A stretch of 64,000 nucleotides of DNA from DASPJQ01 sp035299065 (GCA_035299065.1 DATGXI010000089.1:1-64000); one strand, 5' to 3'. Numbered from the stretch's first letter, positions 1 to 8,807 are shown. Translations and numbers: made by a program. The notes: generated from the letters alone by a model not told the origin.

Positions 1-390
1 TTTCATTTGTTTAACCATGCTCACCAAACCGTTTGCACGTGTTGGCGATAAATGTTCTTTCAATCCTATTTTATCAATGAACTCCAATTTTGCTTCAATA
101 ATTTCAGTTGGTTCATGACCTGACAATACACCTGCCACCAATGAAACAATTCCTTTTGGAATGGCGGCATCGCTATCAACTTCAAAAATCACTTTTCCAT
201 TTTCAAATTTACTGTACAACCATACCCTGCTTTGGCAACCCTTGATCAAACGATCATCGGTTTTATATGAAGCATCCATTGCCGGATATGCTTTTCCCAG
301 TTCAATCAGGTGCTCGTACTTCCCTTCCCAGTCATCGCCAAAGAGCTCGAAATCGTCAACTATTCTATTTTCTTTTTGTTCTATTGTCAT
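1..390 (-). CDS. sufE: SufE-like sulfur acceptor (partial, C-terminus off window)
   Basis: Cysteine desulfuration protein SufE takes persulfide sulfur from SufS and passes it to the SufBCD scaffold. The reverse strand reads 130 codons from an ATG at 388-390 with no stop before the window edge, so the C-terminal end is missing. Family hallmarks are visible: an N-terminal segment reading DDWEGKYEHLIELGK, then DRLIKGCQSRVWL with the acceptor cysteine in the GCQSxVW motif, then a helical region with a GIVSLVAGVLSG stretch. The gene lies 52 bp downstream of sufS in the same direction and is probably the last or a late gene of the suf operon. The spacer to sufS carries a dispersed intergenic phrase (401-434). 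Confidence 0.93.
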   Translation of the reverse strand, partial: MTIEQKENRIVDDFELFGDDWEGKYEHLIELGKAYPAMDASYKTDDRLIKGCQSRVWLYSKFENGKVIFEVDSDAAIPKGIVSLVAGVLSGHEPTEIIEAKLEFIDKIGLKEHLSPTRANGLVSMVKQMK

Positions 391-400
391 TTTGCTTTCT

Positions 401-434
401 TTAGCCACAAAGGCAGTAAGACACAAAGTTTCAC
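401..434. repeat. Dispersed intergenic phrase, copy A
   Basis: TTAGCCACAAAGGCAGTAAG followed by ACACAAAGTTTCACC in the sufE-sufS gap. It matches the phrase at 42771-42805 over the same length with about seven differences. Confidence 0.7.
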
Positions 435-442
435 CAAACCAA

Positions 443-1681
443 TCAACTCAACATTTTTACTGCTTTTTTTAAAGCCTCAATAAATACATCAATTTCCTGT
501 TTTGTATTGTAAACCGCAAAGCTCATGCGCACTGTTCCCTGTATATTGTAGCATTGCATCAATGGCTGCGTACAGTGATGTCCCGTGCGAACTGCAATCC
601 CTTGCTTATCCAATAGGGTTCCTATATCAAACGGGTGAATTTTTCCCACATTAAATGAAATAACACCCGCTTTGCACGGAGCTGTTCCAATTAATTTAAT
701 TCCTTCAATTTCATCCAAACGTTTTGTGGCGTATTCCATCAACTCGTGTTCGTACCTGGCAAGATTTGCAATGCCAAAATCTTCCATGAATTTTACGGCT
801 TCGGCCAATGCAATGGCTCCTTCAATATTGGGCGTTCCTGCCTCAAATTTGTGGGGACCTTCACTGTATTCTGTTTGTTCAAATGTTACCGATTTAATTG
901 TTCCTCCACCGGTTTGGTACACATTAAATTGATTTAGCCATTTTTCTTTGGCGTACAAAACACCAATACCTGTTGGGCCATACATTTTATGACCGCTGAA
1001 CACATAAAAATCGGCATCGATTAAACCAAGGTCAACCATTAAATGCGGAACGGCCTGCGCCCCGTCAATTAAAACAGGAATGTTTTTTGCATGTGCTGCT
1101 TCAGTTAACCGTTGCACATCGTTCACTGTTCCCAATGTATTTGATACATGGGTGAAAGCAAATAATTTTGTTTTTGCAGTTAACAGCGAGTCCAATTCGT
1201 CATATTTCAACACACCGTTTTCATCAACTGGCAACACTTTCAATAAAGCCTTTTTACGCTTACACAACTCCTGCCACGGCAAAATATTGGAGTGGTGCTC
1301 CATAGCCGTTACCAGTATTTCATCGCCTTCGTGCACAAATTTATTTCCATACGCATTGGCAACAAAATTAATGCTGTCAGTTGTGCCTTTGGTGAAAATA
1401 ACGCTGTTTGAAGTACCTGCATTAATGAATGAGCCCACTATAACACGTGCCTTATCATACCGCGCGGTTGCTGTTTGGCTTAGCGTGTGAACCCCGCGGT
1501 GAATATTGCTGTTGTAAGACGAATAGTAATCTACAATGGAATGAATAACCTGCAGTGGTTTTTGGGTTGTGGCTCCATTATCAAAATAAATAAGAGGCTT
1601 GCCGTTTACTTTTTGCTCAAGAATCGGAAATTGTTTGCGAATGGCGCTTATTTTCGGATCTATAACTTCAAGCGCTTCCAT
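443..1681 (-). CDS. sufS: Cysteine desulfurase SufS
   Basis: Group II PLP-dependent cysteine desulfurase that converts L-cysteine to L-alanine and an enzyme-bound persulfide for iron-sulfur cluster assembly. It has 412 residues, close to the usual 405-415. The PLP lysine is K232 in SGHKMYGPTG and the persulfide cysteine is C370 in RTGHHCTQP; the short loop around this cysteine is typical of SufS rather than IscS. The ATG at 1679-1681 directly abuts the sufD stop, so the two are translationally close. It sits in a sufB-C-D-S-E order. Function is assigned from family and operon context; all key residues are present. Confidence 0.97.
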   Translation of the reverse strand: MEALEVIDPKISAIRKQFPILEQKVNGKPLIYFDNGATTQKPLQVIHSIVDYYSSYNSNIHRGVHTLSQTATARYDKARVIVGSFINAGTSNSVIFTKGTTDSINFVANAYGNKFVHEGDEILVTAMEHHSNILPWQELCKRKKALLKVLPVDENGVLKYDELDSLLTAKTKLFAFTHVSNTLGTVNDVQRLTEAAHAKNIPVLIDGAQAVPHLMVDLGLIDADFYVFSGHKMYGPTGIGVLYAKEKWLNQFNVYQTGGGTIKSVTFEQTEYSEGPHKFEAGTPNIEGAIALAEAVKFMEDFGIANLARYEHELMEYATKRLDEIEGIKLIGTAPCKAGVISFNVGKIHPFDIGTLLDKQGIAVRTGHHCTQPLMQCYNIQGTVRMSFAVYNTKQEIDVFIEALKKAVKMLS

Positions 1682-2908
1682 TTACAATTCAGTAAGTTTA
1701 TGATCAAGTTTTGAAAGGATCCATTCCTGCACCGGTTCATTTGATATTTTTTCAATCACATCGCTGGCAAAGGCATGTACCAATAATTTACGGGCACTTT
1801 CCCCACCTATTCCACGGGCACGTAAATAAAATAAAGCGGCTTCGTCAATGCAACCGGTAGTTGTACCGTGACTGCATTTTACATCGTCAGCATAAATTTC
1901 CAGTTCAGGTTTTGCATAAATACTTGCATCATCGCTCAACAAAATATTGGCCGAATTTTGGTAGGCATTTATTTTTTGCGCATCGCGCCTTACAAATATT
2001 TTTCCGTTAAATACGCCTGTTGAATTGTGGTTGGCAATTCCTTTATAAATCTCGTCAGAAGTGCAATTGGGCATTTGATGATCAACAATTGTATGATTAT
2101 CCACATGCATTTTACCTGTTGCAATGAATACACCACCCAAATGCGTATGGCAATCGGTACCGTTCACTTTTATGTTCAAATCATTGCGCACAAGGTCACC
2201 ATTCAGGGTAATGGTGTGTATTTCAAAAACTGAATTATTGTGCTGGAAAATGTTTTCGCTGCTGAAATGGCTTGCACCGCTTACCTCGTCCTGGATTTTA
2301 TATACAGTAAGTTTGGCGTTTGGATGAACTGCTGCATGAAATACATTGTTTACCAGGTTTTCATTGGCACCATCGGCAATAAAATTGAAAATTACCTCGG
2401 CATTGCTTTCTTCTTGCGCAAGAATAATGTTTTTTACCACTGAAGCATGACCATTTCCATTTGAAATGAATACGACTTCAATTACATCTTCAATTTTTGT
2501 TTTAGCAGGAATATCAATGCAAACTCCATCGGTAAAAAAAGCATCGTTATAAGAAGAAACAATACCGGATTTTACATAACCGGTTTTTTCAAGCGCAGCG
2601 GTTAATTGAGCCTCGGTTAATTCGTCAACGCGTTTCACGTAGTTTGATGAACCGTGTGAAAGGTCCTGGCGAAAAAATCCGTTTTCAAATACAAAACGTA
2701 CTTTAGCACCGGGATAAAATTTATCACTCAATGCGTTTGATTTTTTTGTATTCTCAACGGTGAAACTTTTTTTGCTGATTTTTGCAAGGCGCGTGTATTT
2801 CCAATCTTCGTCTTTTAAGCCTGGGAATTCCATACCTGCCACAACCGACTTCGCTTTTTTGCGAATCTCTGCAAATCCTTTTTCGTCTTTATTTACTATC
2901 CAGCTCAT
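1682..2908 (-). CDS. sufD: Fe-S cluster assembly protein SufD
   Basis: Subunit of the SufBC2D scaffold complex. The 408-residue protein has the SufBD beta-helix core in its second half and the typical C-terminal stretch (KCSHGTTTGCIDEAALFYLR, followed by RGIGGESARKLL). The histidine and cysteine of this region match the SufD signature. The ATG (2906-2908) overlaps the sufC stop by one base (TAATG on the coding strand), indicating coupled translation. SufD has no catalytic activity of its own; with SufB and the SufC ATPase it builds the nascent cluster in the cytosol. Confidence 0.96.
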   Translation of the reverse strand: MSWIVNKDEKGFAEIRKKAKSVVAGMEFPGLKDEDWKYTRLAKISKKSFTVENTKKSNALSDKFYPGAKVRFVFENGFFRQDLSHGSSNYVKRVDELTEAQLTAALEKTGYVKSGIVSSYNDAFFTDGVCIDIPAKTKIEDVIEVVFISNGNGHASVVKNIILAQEESNAEVIFNFIADGANENLVNNVFHAAVHPNAKLTVYKIQDEVSGASHFSSENIFQHNNSVFEIHTITLNGDLVRNDLNIKVNGTDCHTHLGGVFIATGKMHVDNHTIVDHQMPNCTSDEIYKGIANHNSTGVFNGKIFVRRDAQKINAYQNSANILLSDDASIYAKPELEIYADDVKCSHGTTTGCIDEAALFYLRARGIGGESARKLLVHAFASDVIEKISNEPVQEWILSKLDHKLTEL

Positions 2909-3663
2909 TATGCTTCCTGCAATTCGTTTTTAATCCAATCGTATCCTTTTTCTTCCAGCTCAAGTGCTAATTCCTTACCACCTGATTTTACAATTTTACC
3001 ATTGTATAATACATGAACAAAATCAGGAACAATATAATCCAGTAATCGCTGGTAATGGGTAATTACAATAGTAGCATTGTCCTTCGACTTTAATTTATTT
3101 ACACCATTGGCAACAATGCGCAAAGCGTCAATGTCCAAACCAGAATCTGTTTCATCCAGTATGGCCAGTTTTGGTTCAAGCATGGCCATTTGAAAAATTT
3201 CGTTGCGTTTTTTTTCTCCGCCTGAAAAACCATGGTTAACGGCACGTTGTGCCAGTTTTGGGTCCAATTCAACCAATGCCGATTTTTCTTTCACAAGTGC
3301 CATGAAATCTTTAGCCGTAATGTTTTCCTTACCGTTATAGGTGCGAATTTCGTTGATGGCCGTTTTAAGGAAATTGATGTTGCTTACACCAGGAATTTCA
3401 ACCGGATACTGAAACGCAAGAAAGACGCCTTCACGTGCACGGTCTTCAGGGGCCATGTCCAGCAGGTCTTTTCCATTGAACGATACCTGGCCACCGGTTA
3501 CTTCATAATCTTCACGACCGGCAAGTACACTTGAAAGCGTACTTTTTCCAGAACCGTTCGGGCCCATGATGGCATGCACCTCGCCAGCTTTAACCGTTAA
3601 ATTAATTCCTTTCAGGATTTCCTTATCCTCGATCTTTGCGTGTAAATTTTTAATTTCTAACAT
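2908..3663 (-). CDS. sufC: Fe-S cluster assembly ATPase SufC
   Basis: ABC-type ATPase of the SufBCD complex. The chosen ATG (3661-3663) gives MLEIKNLHAKIEDKEILKG, the classic SufC start, and 251 residues; a longer in-frame GTG at 3688-3690 extends into a dispersed intergenic phrase and was rejected. Walker A is GPNGSGKS (residues 34-41), the ABC signature is FSGGEKKRNEI, and Walker B is LAILDETDSGLD with the D-loop. SufC-type proteins are soluble and lack membrane partners. It is co-transcribed with sufB upstream (75-bp gap) and sufD downstream (1-bp overlap). Confidence 0.97.
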   Translation of the reverse strand: MLEIKNLHAKIEDKEILKGINLTVKAGEVHAIMGPNGSGKSTLSSVLAGREDYEVTGGQVSFNGKDLLDMAPEDRAREGVFLAFQYPVEIPGVSNINFLKTAINEIRTYNGKENITAKDFMALVKEKSALVELDPKLAQRAVNHGFSGGEKKRNEIFQMAMLEPKLAILDETDSGLDIDALRIVANGVNKLKSKDNATIVITHYQRLLDYIVPDFVHVLYNGKIVKSGGKELALELEEKGYDWIKNELQEA

Positions 3664-3738
3664 ATAATTTATTTTAGCCACCGATTTCACAGATTACACA
3701 GATTTTGAACACTGTGCTAAAAGAAAATCTTAATTAAT

Positions 3739-5187
3739 TTATCCAACACTACCTTCAAGACTTACAGCCAAAAGTTTTTGCGCCTCAACTGCAAATTCCA
3801 TGGGTAATTGGTTCAATACTTCTTTGCAATACCCGTTTACAATGAGGCCTATTGCTTTTTCATTGTCCAACCCGCGTTGGTTGCAATAAAAAATCTGATC
3901 TTCACCAATTTTTGAAGTAGTTGCCTCGTGCTCTACTTTGGCGGTCTTGTCATTTATTTCAATGTAAGGGAATGTATGCGCTCCACATTTATCGCCCATC
4001 AACAAACTATCACATTGCGAAAAATTACGGGCATTTTTAGCGCCTTTGTTTATTCTTACAAGTCCACGGTATGAATTGTTGCTCACACCTGCTGAAATTC
4101 CTTTTGATACAATGGTGCTTTTGGTGTTTTTACCAATGTGTATCATTTTGGTTCCCGTATCGGCTTGCTGATGATTATTTGTAACAGCTACTGAATAAAA
4201 TTCACCAACTGAATTGTTTCCTTTTAAAATACACGAAGGATATTTCCAGGTAACGGCACTACCGGTTTCAACCTGTGTCCACGAAATTTTTGAATTATCG
4301 CCCAAACAAATTCCACGCTTTGTTACGAAATTGTAAATGCCCCCTTTTCCTTCTTTGTCACCCGGATACCAGTTTTGTACGGTTGAATATTTTATTTCGG
4401 CATCTTTCATGGCCACCAATTCAACAACAGCTGCGTGCAATTGATTTTCATCGCGCATTGGAGCGGTACAACCCTCCAGGTAGCTTACATAACTGCCTTC
4501 TTCGGCAATAATTAGTGTACGTTCAAACTGCCCTGTTTTTGCTTCGTTGATGCGGAAATAAGTAGAGAGTTCCATTGGGCAACGTACGCCTTTTGGAATG
4601 TAGCAGAATGAACCGTCAGTAAATACTGCACAATTTAATGCTGCGTAAAAATTATCGGTTACCGGAACAACCGATCCGATGTATTTTTTTACAAGTTCAG
4701 GATGGTTTTTAATGGCTTCGGTAAACGAACAAAATATAATGCCCAGCTCACCCAGTTTTTCCTTAAACGTAGTTTTAACCGATACGCTGTCCATGACTAC
4801 ATCAATGGCAACATTGCTTAATCGTTTTTGCTCATCAATGGAAATTCCCAGCTTGGTAAATGTTTTTAAAATTTCAGGATCAACTTCATCCAAACTTGCC
4901 AATTCTTTTTTTGGTTTTGGTGCTGCGTAATAATAACTGTCCTGGAAATCAATTTCGGGATATTTTACATGCGGCCATTTAGGCTCTTTCATCTCTTTCC
5001 ATTTTGCAAATGCATCCAGGCGCCATTGCAGCATCCACTCTGGTTCGTCCTTTTTTGCAGATATAAAACGAATAATATCTTCGTTAAGCCCCTTAGGAGC
5101 CATGTCTGATTCAATGTTTGTAACGAAACCGTACTTGTATTCCTGGGATGTAAATTCTTCAAGTAGTTCGTCTCCTTCGTATGCCAT
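3739..5187 (-). CDS. sufB: Fe-S cluster assembly protein SufB
   Basis: Main scaffold subunit of the SufBC2D complex, 482 residues, within the normal 465-500 range. Family segments visible in order: an N-terminal YKYGFVTNIESDMAPKGL block, the GVRCPMELSTYFRIN block, YLEGCTAPMRDENQLHAAVVE, and the C-terminal FPYIEINDKTAKVEHEATTS region with the cysteine-containing DKCGAHTFPY motif. SufB accepts sulfur from SufE and assembles the cluster with SufC and SufD. The upstream neighbour is an inserted IVP-type gene, not the A-type carrier that would be expected to abut it. Confidence 0.97.
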   Translation of the reverse strand: MAYEGDELLEEFTSQEYKYGFVTNIESDMAPKGLNEDIIRFISAKKDEPEWMLQWRLDAFAKWKEMKEPKWPHVKYPEIDFQDSYYYAAPKPKKELASLDEVDPEILKTFTKLGISIDEQKRLSNVAIDVVMDSVSVKTTFKEKLGELGIIFCSFTEAIKNHPELVKKYIGSVVPVTDNFYAALNCAVFTDGSFCYIPKGVRCPMELSTYFRINEAKTGQFERTLIIAEEGSYVSYLEGCTAPMRDENQLHAAVVELVAMKDAEIKYSTVQNWYPGDKEGKGGIYNFVTKRGICLGDNSKISWTQVETGSAVTWKYPSCILKGNNSVGEFYSVAVTNNHQQADTGTKMIHIGKNTKSTIVSKGISAGVSNNSYRGLVRINKGAKNARNFSQCDSLLMGDKCGAHTFPYIEINDKTAKVEHEATTSKIGEDQIFYCNQRGLDNEKAIGLIVNGYCKEVLNQLPMEFAVEAQKLLAVSLEGSVG

Positions 5188-5199
5188 AATTAATTCCTA

Positions 5200-5230
5200 G
5201 TTCTTAATTCGTTATTTATAATTAATTATC
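5200..5230. repeat. Left arm of inverted repeat flanking the IVP gene
   Basis: GTTCTTAATTC (5200-5210) and ATAATTAATTATC (5218-5230) are separated by 7 bp. Both blocks recur in inverted orientation at 5680-5703, where they are contiguous. The left arm includes the stop codon of the gene at 5222-5671, so the repeat pair frames that gene exactly. Confidence 0.8.
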
Positions 5231-5671
5231 CGAATGGAATTCATTCGTTTCAAAACCTGGATTTCCATACCAACTTTGTGGTTCTTTCAATTTATTACCT
5301 TTAAAATCCGTTGCTTTTAAATAATTCATGAATCCGCCAAGCATACGGCTTATTTCATGCGTCTTTTCATATAATTTTTCAAATTCATCCTTGTCAATAA
5401 ATTTTCGATCCAAAATTCTGTACAGTTGTGATTTTAGTTCACTGGCAGATCCTTTTGCATAAGCTAAAAACTGTATGAATTCTTTATTTCCACCACGATC
5501 AAAACCTTCTGCTATATTATCCATTATTGAACCACTCGATCCGTCAATCTGATCCCTTAATTTAAAATTTCGAGAAAGCCCTTCTTTTAAAAGAATATGA
5601 CCAATCTCACCACACAGCTCCCTCGACTTTTGCCAAACCTCCAAATCTTCAAACCTTTTTATAGATGCCAT
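5222..5671 (-). CDS. Four-helix bundle protein (23S rRNA IVP / TIGR02436 type)
   Basis: A 149-residue protein starting MASIKRFEDLEVWQKSRELC, the characteristic opening of the 23S rRNA-intervening-sequence four-helix-bundle family. Further matches are GSIMDNIAEGFDRGGNKEF and FLAYAKGSASELKSQLY, and LGGFMNYL near the end. These proteins were first found encoded in insertions within 23S rRNA genes but are scattered through Bacteroidota genomes; the molecular function is not established. Here the gene sits inside the suf operon between the A-type carrier and sufB, framed by inverted repeats that touch its stop codon and lie 9 bp ahead of its start codon. This looks like an insertion rather than an original suf gene. 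Nothing suggests a role in Fe-S assembly. Confidence 0.9.
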   Translation of the reverse strand: MASIKRFEDLEVWQKSRELCGEIGHILLKEGLSRNFKLRDQIDGSSGSIMDNIAEGFDRGGNKEFIQFLAYAKGSASELKSQLYRILDRKFIDKDEFEKLYEKTHEISRMLGGFMNYLKATDFKGNKLKEPQSWYGNPGFETNEFHSDN

Positions 5672-5679
5672 TTTTTAAT

Positions 5680-5703
5680 GATAATTAATTATGAATTAAG
5701 AAC
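5680..5703. repeat. Right arm of inverted repeat flanking the IVP gene
   Basis: GATAATTAATTAT (5680-5692) followed directly by GAATTAAGAAC (5693-5703). Its reverse complement gives the two blocks of the left arm (5200-5230) without the 7-bp spacer. The 24 matching bases are identical between arms. Confidence 0.8.
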
Positions 5704-5712
5704 CATGAATTC

Positions 5713-6036
5713 CTAAATTGAAAAACTCTCCCCGCAGCCACATGTCCTGTTAGCATTCGGATTCACAAACACAAATCCTTTACCATTTAACCCTCCTGAA
5801 AAATCCAGTTCGGTTCCCAATAAATACAAATAGCTCTTTTTGTCTACCACTACCTTCACGCCATTGTCTTCAAAAACTTTGTCATCGGGACCTGTTTGGG
5901 TATCAAATTTCAGGTCATACATAAGGCCTGAACAACCACCACCTTTAACTCCCACGCGAATAAACCCGTTCTCCATGTGGTCGGCTGCCATGAGCTTAAT
6001 GGCCTCATTTTTGGCATTTTCACTTACCTTAATCAT
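5713..6036 (-). CDS. sufA: HesB/IscA-family iron-sulfur carrier (SufA-type)
   Basis: A-type carrier that receives Fe-S clusters from the scaffold and delivers them to apo-proteins. It is 107 residues long, the normal size. The three conserved cysteines are present: C35 in KGGGCSGLMY and C99 and C101 in the terminal CGCGESF motif. It is the first gene of the suf operon as seen here; a promoter box and a palindrome lie upstream at 6077-6109. The SufA name is inferred from the operon, since IscA, ErpA and SufA cannot be separated reliably by sequence alone. Confidence 0.92.
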   Translation of the reverse strand: MIKVSENAKNEAIKLMAADHMENGFIRVGVKGGGCSGLMYDLKFDTQTGPDDKVFEDNGVKVVVDKKSYLYLLGTELDFSGGLNGKGFVFVNPNANRTCGCGESFSI

Positions 6037-6076
6037 AGTCTATTATAATTTAAATACTGATAATCAACAATATACT

Positions 6077-6095
6077 ATTTAGAATTAATCTAAAT
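6077..6095. promoter_or_regulatory. 19-bp palindrome, candidate operator of the suf operon
   Basis: ATTTAGAATTAATCTAAAT: arms ATTTAGA and TCTAAAT are perfect inverted repeats around ATTAA. It lies 6 bp on the transcribed side of the TAnnTTTG box at 6102-6109, so it would overlap the transcription start, a position expected for a repressor site. The regulator is unknown; an Rrf2-type Fe-S sensor is only a guess. Confidence 0.45.
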
Positions 6096-6101
6096 CCAAG
6101 G

Positions 6102-6109
6102 CAAATATA
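6102..6109 (-). promoter_or_regulatory. Candidate -7 box for the suf operon
   Basis: On the minus strand it reads TATATTTG, a perfect match to the Bacteroidota -7 consensus TAnnTTTG, 66 bp upstream of the A-type carrier start. No convincing -33 TTG was found at the usual distance. Confidence 0.5.
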
Positions 6110-6204
6110 CCATAAAAACGGTAGGTGAACCGTATGATTCACATTTTTTTTGAGAGGGAAAATGCAATTATTTCAGAGGGAAAATGAAACCTTAAATGGC
6201 TTGG

Positions 6205-8730
6205 TTAACGGACCACAACACGGTGACTTTCTGTTGTATTTCCAACCTGTACGCTTAAGATATACACTGCTTTTGAAAGTGCGCCCACGTTGATCCTGTC
6301 ATTTTCACCCGCAATGTTTCCATGCATTACGCGTTTGCCTGATTGATCAAAAACATAATAGGGTGTATTGGGCTTTACACCTTTTACAGTTATATAATCG
6401 GTGGTAGGATTCGGGTATACTGAAACCGCAGAAGTGGTTTGCGGTTTTGAAATGGTTGAAATATCGCCTGCATTGGCAACCATAATGCCACGGCCAAATG
6501 TTGCAGCGGCAATTATTTCGTTTGTTTCATTCAACTGCAATTCCAATACAGCAACCTGTGGCATATTGTTTCCAAAACGCGTCCAGGTTGTTCCACCATC
6601 AAGTGTCTGGTATACGCCCGCATCGGTTCCAACTAAAATCCTGCTTTCATTTCCGGGAAAAACCAATATATCGTTAATGGCAAAATTTGGTAAATCGCCC
6701 TGTATACTTGTCCAGCCGGTTCCATTGCTGGTTGATTTATAAATATGCGGTGTATTGTCATTGTTGCGGTAACCGCTAAAACTGATGTATACATTCCCAT
6801 TTACGTTGGGCGATGCGGTAATGGATGTAACGTAACGGTTGGGAAGCCCTGCAGAAATATCAATCCAGTTTGAACCGCCATCAGGCGTATACCAGGCGTT
6901 GGCATCACCTGTTCCCACATACAATTTATTTTGATCAAAATAATTCTGATCAATGGTGGTGATTGTATTCTCGCTGGTGAGCATAAAAATTGGGCCATCG
7001 GTCAGGTCACCGCTCATGGGTGAAAATACGCCATATGGTGCACCTGTCATCATGTTCATTTTTTCAGTTCCCAAATACACAATGCTTTCATCAAAACGAT
7101 CAAGCATGTATGGTGTATCCCAATTAAACCTGTCAGACGCTAATGCGCCTGCAGCATCCAAAACATCAACCCATCCGTTGTCATCAAAATAAATTCCGCC
7201 ATTTTGCGTGGCATAATAGCGCATGTTGGTGTCGGCCTGGGTTGCATAGAATTTAAATCCATCGCCACCAAATGCCCAGTTCCATGTTGGTGAATTGTAT
7301 TTACTGCCACCTATTGTACCATTGTCCTGTGCACCGCCATAAAATGTTTCGGCTGAATTTGGCAAATGTGTTACATGGTAAAACTGGGTGCTTGGCATGT
7401 TGTCAATATCCAACCAGGTAAACCCATTGTCGGTTGTTTTATACAATCCGCCATCGGTTGCCATAATCATGTTTTGGTCATCAATAAATGCCAGGTCGTG
7501 ACCATCGGCATGCACTTCATAGGTCCACCATTCAGGTGCAAATAAACTCCATGAGTCGCCACCGTCATAACTAATAAATTTATCTACTCCGTAAACATAA
7601 ACGATGTTATCGTTTGATGGATTCACGTGAATTTTTCCGAAATACCACGCAAAACCACCCGAACATGAACCCACTGTTTCAAGATCAATGCTGTTTTTGG
7701 CAACCCAGGTAGCTCCGGCATCGGTTGATTTATACACACCTTCAATGTAACTTGAAGCATCGGCCACAATTGCATACAAATTATTTGAATTGGTTGCGCT
7801 TATGGTGATTCCAATGCGCCCTACATCACCGGTAGGCAATCCGCCACCCAGTACATTCCATGTGTTTCCGCCATCGGTTGTTTTGTACACTTTACACTGA
7901 TCGCTGTGATACGTACTTACGTATTGCCTGCGCATACGCGTAAAGCTGGTTGCGTACAAGGTGTTTTCATCATTGGGATCCATAATCAAATCAACCACAC
8001 CGGTTGAGTCATTGATGAATAATTTATTCGTCCACGTTGTTCCTCCATCAGTTGATTTATACAAGCCGCGGTTGTTGTCGGCATTGAACGGATTACCCAT
8101 GGTGGCAGCGTAAATGGTATTGGAATTGGATGGGTCAACTATTATTTCGCTAATTACATAAGTATTGGTCAATCCTTTGTTGGTCCAGGTTGCGCCTGCA
8201 TCGGTTGACAAATAAATTCCACCTCCCAGGTAACAGGTTCCTGATATATTTTTATCACCTGTACCCACCCATACGCGGTTGGGATCAGCGGGATCCAATT
8301 CAATATTTCCTATAGGTAAATGTGCTTCATCATCAAACATGGCTGTCCAGTTGTTTCCCCCGTCAGTGGTTTTAAATACGCCACCAAAAGCTGTTCCTGC
8401 GTAAATAATATTGCTGTTTGCGGGATGCACTTTTACACTGTTAATACGGCCGTTTATATTGAGTGGGCCTGCAACTTCCCAATCATTACCTGCGCGTACC
8501 ATACCAAATGTGCGTGCCTGATCCATTACCCGGTTGTATTCGGCAACGTCAAATTTGTCGTACGGATACGTACGCATGTAGGTAAAGTGGTCATAAGGCT
8601 CCAGTAAATTTTTGCCTTCACTTTGTTTTTTATGTTGTGTTGCTGGTTTGCCTTTTTGAATGTGCTGTGGCAAAGTCATCATATAGCCGGCAATGGCCAG
8701 GAAGGGAAGAAAGAGTAAAGAAGTTTTCAT
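6205..8730 (-). CDS. Secreted Asp-box beta-propeller protein with T9SS type A sorting domain
   Basis: An 841-residue exported protein. A signal peptide is visible (MKTSLLFLPFLAIAGYMM). About ten Asp-box (BNR) motifs of the form S/TxDxGxTW follow, for example KTTDGGNNW, KSTDGGTTW and QTLDGGTTW, predicting one or two sialidase/VPS10-like beta-propellers. The last ~70 residues begin VYPNPTTDYITV and end in SHRVVVR, a type A T9SS sorting domain, so it is probably secreted through the outer membrane and surface-anchored or released. No sialidase arginine triad or enzyme motif was identified, so the ligand or substrate is unknown. The gene stands alone; its leader contains an imperfect hairpin (8752-8807). 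Confidence 0.88.
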   Translation of the reverse strand: MKTSLLFLPFLAIAGYMMTLPQHIQKGKPATQHKKQSEGKNLLEPYDHFTYMRTYPYDKFDVAEYNRVMDQARTFGMVRAGNDWEVAGPLNINGRINSVKVHPANSNIIYAGTAFGGVFKTTDGGNNWTAMFDDEAHLPIGNIELDPADPNRVWVGTGDKNISGTCYLGGGIYLSTDAGATWTNKGLTNTYVISEIIVDPSNSNTIYAATMGNPFNADNNRGLYKSTDGGTTWTNKLFINDSTGVVDLIMDPNDENTLYATSFTRMRRQYVSTYHSDQCKVYKTTDGGNTWNVLGGGLPTGDVGRIGITISATNSNNLYAIVADASSYIEGVYKSTDAGATWVAKNSIDLETVGSCSGGFAWYFGKIHVNPSNDNIVYVYGVDKFISYDGGDSWSLFAPEWWTYEVHADGHDLAFIDDQNMIMATDGGLYKTTDNGFTWLDIDNMPSTQFYHVTHLPNSAETFYGGAQDNGTIGGSKYNSPTWNWAFGGDGFKFYATQADTNMRYYATQNGGIYFDDNGWVDVLDAAGALASDRFNWDTPYMLDRFDESIVYLGTEKMNMMTGAPYGVFSPMSGDLTDGPIFMLTSENTITTIDQNYFDQNKLYVGTGDANAWYTPDGGSNWIDISAGLPNRYVTSITASPNVNGNVYISFSGYRNNDNTPHIYKSTSNGTGWTSIQGDLPNFAINDILVFPGNESRILVGTDAGVYQTLDGGTTWTRFGNNMPQVAVLELQLNETNEIIAAATFGRGIMVANAGDISTISKPQTTSAVSVYPNPTTDYITVKGVKPNTPYYVFDQSGKRVMHGNIAGENDRINVGALSKAVYILSVQVGNTTESHRVVVR

Positions 8731-8751
8731 TTGGAGTAATTTTTTAATTTG

Positions 8752-8807
8752 TCAAATGGAATAAGACATGCTTTTTACAAAAAAAGACATAGCTTATTTC
8801 ATTTGGA
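8752..8807 (-). repeat. Imperfect inverted repeat in the leader of the propeller gene
   Basis: The arms carry CAAATG and AATAAG blocks complementary to CTTATT and CATTTG, separated by one-base and two-base mismatches, with a short ATG/CAT inner pair and an A/T-rich loop. It lies 22 to 77 bp upstream of the start codon at 8730. It could form an mRNA hairpin or be a protein-binding site; no known riboswitch was recognised. Confidence 0.4.

Noticed and set aside
161..472. Plus-strand ORF of 103 codons at the left end
   Set aside because: It is antisense to the clear sufE reading frame and to the sufS 3' end, with no family resemblance.
3664..3690. Upstream GTG start for sufC
   Set aside because: The extra residues come from a dispersed intergenic phrase; the ATG at 3663 gives the standard SufC start.
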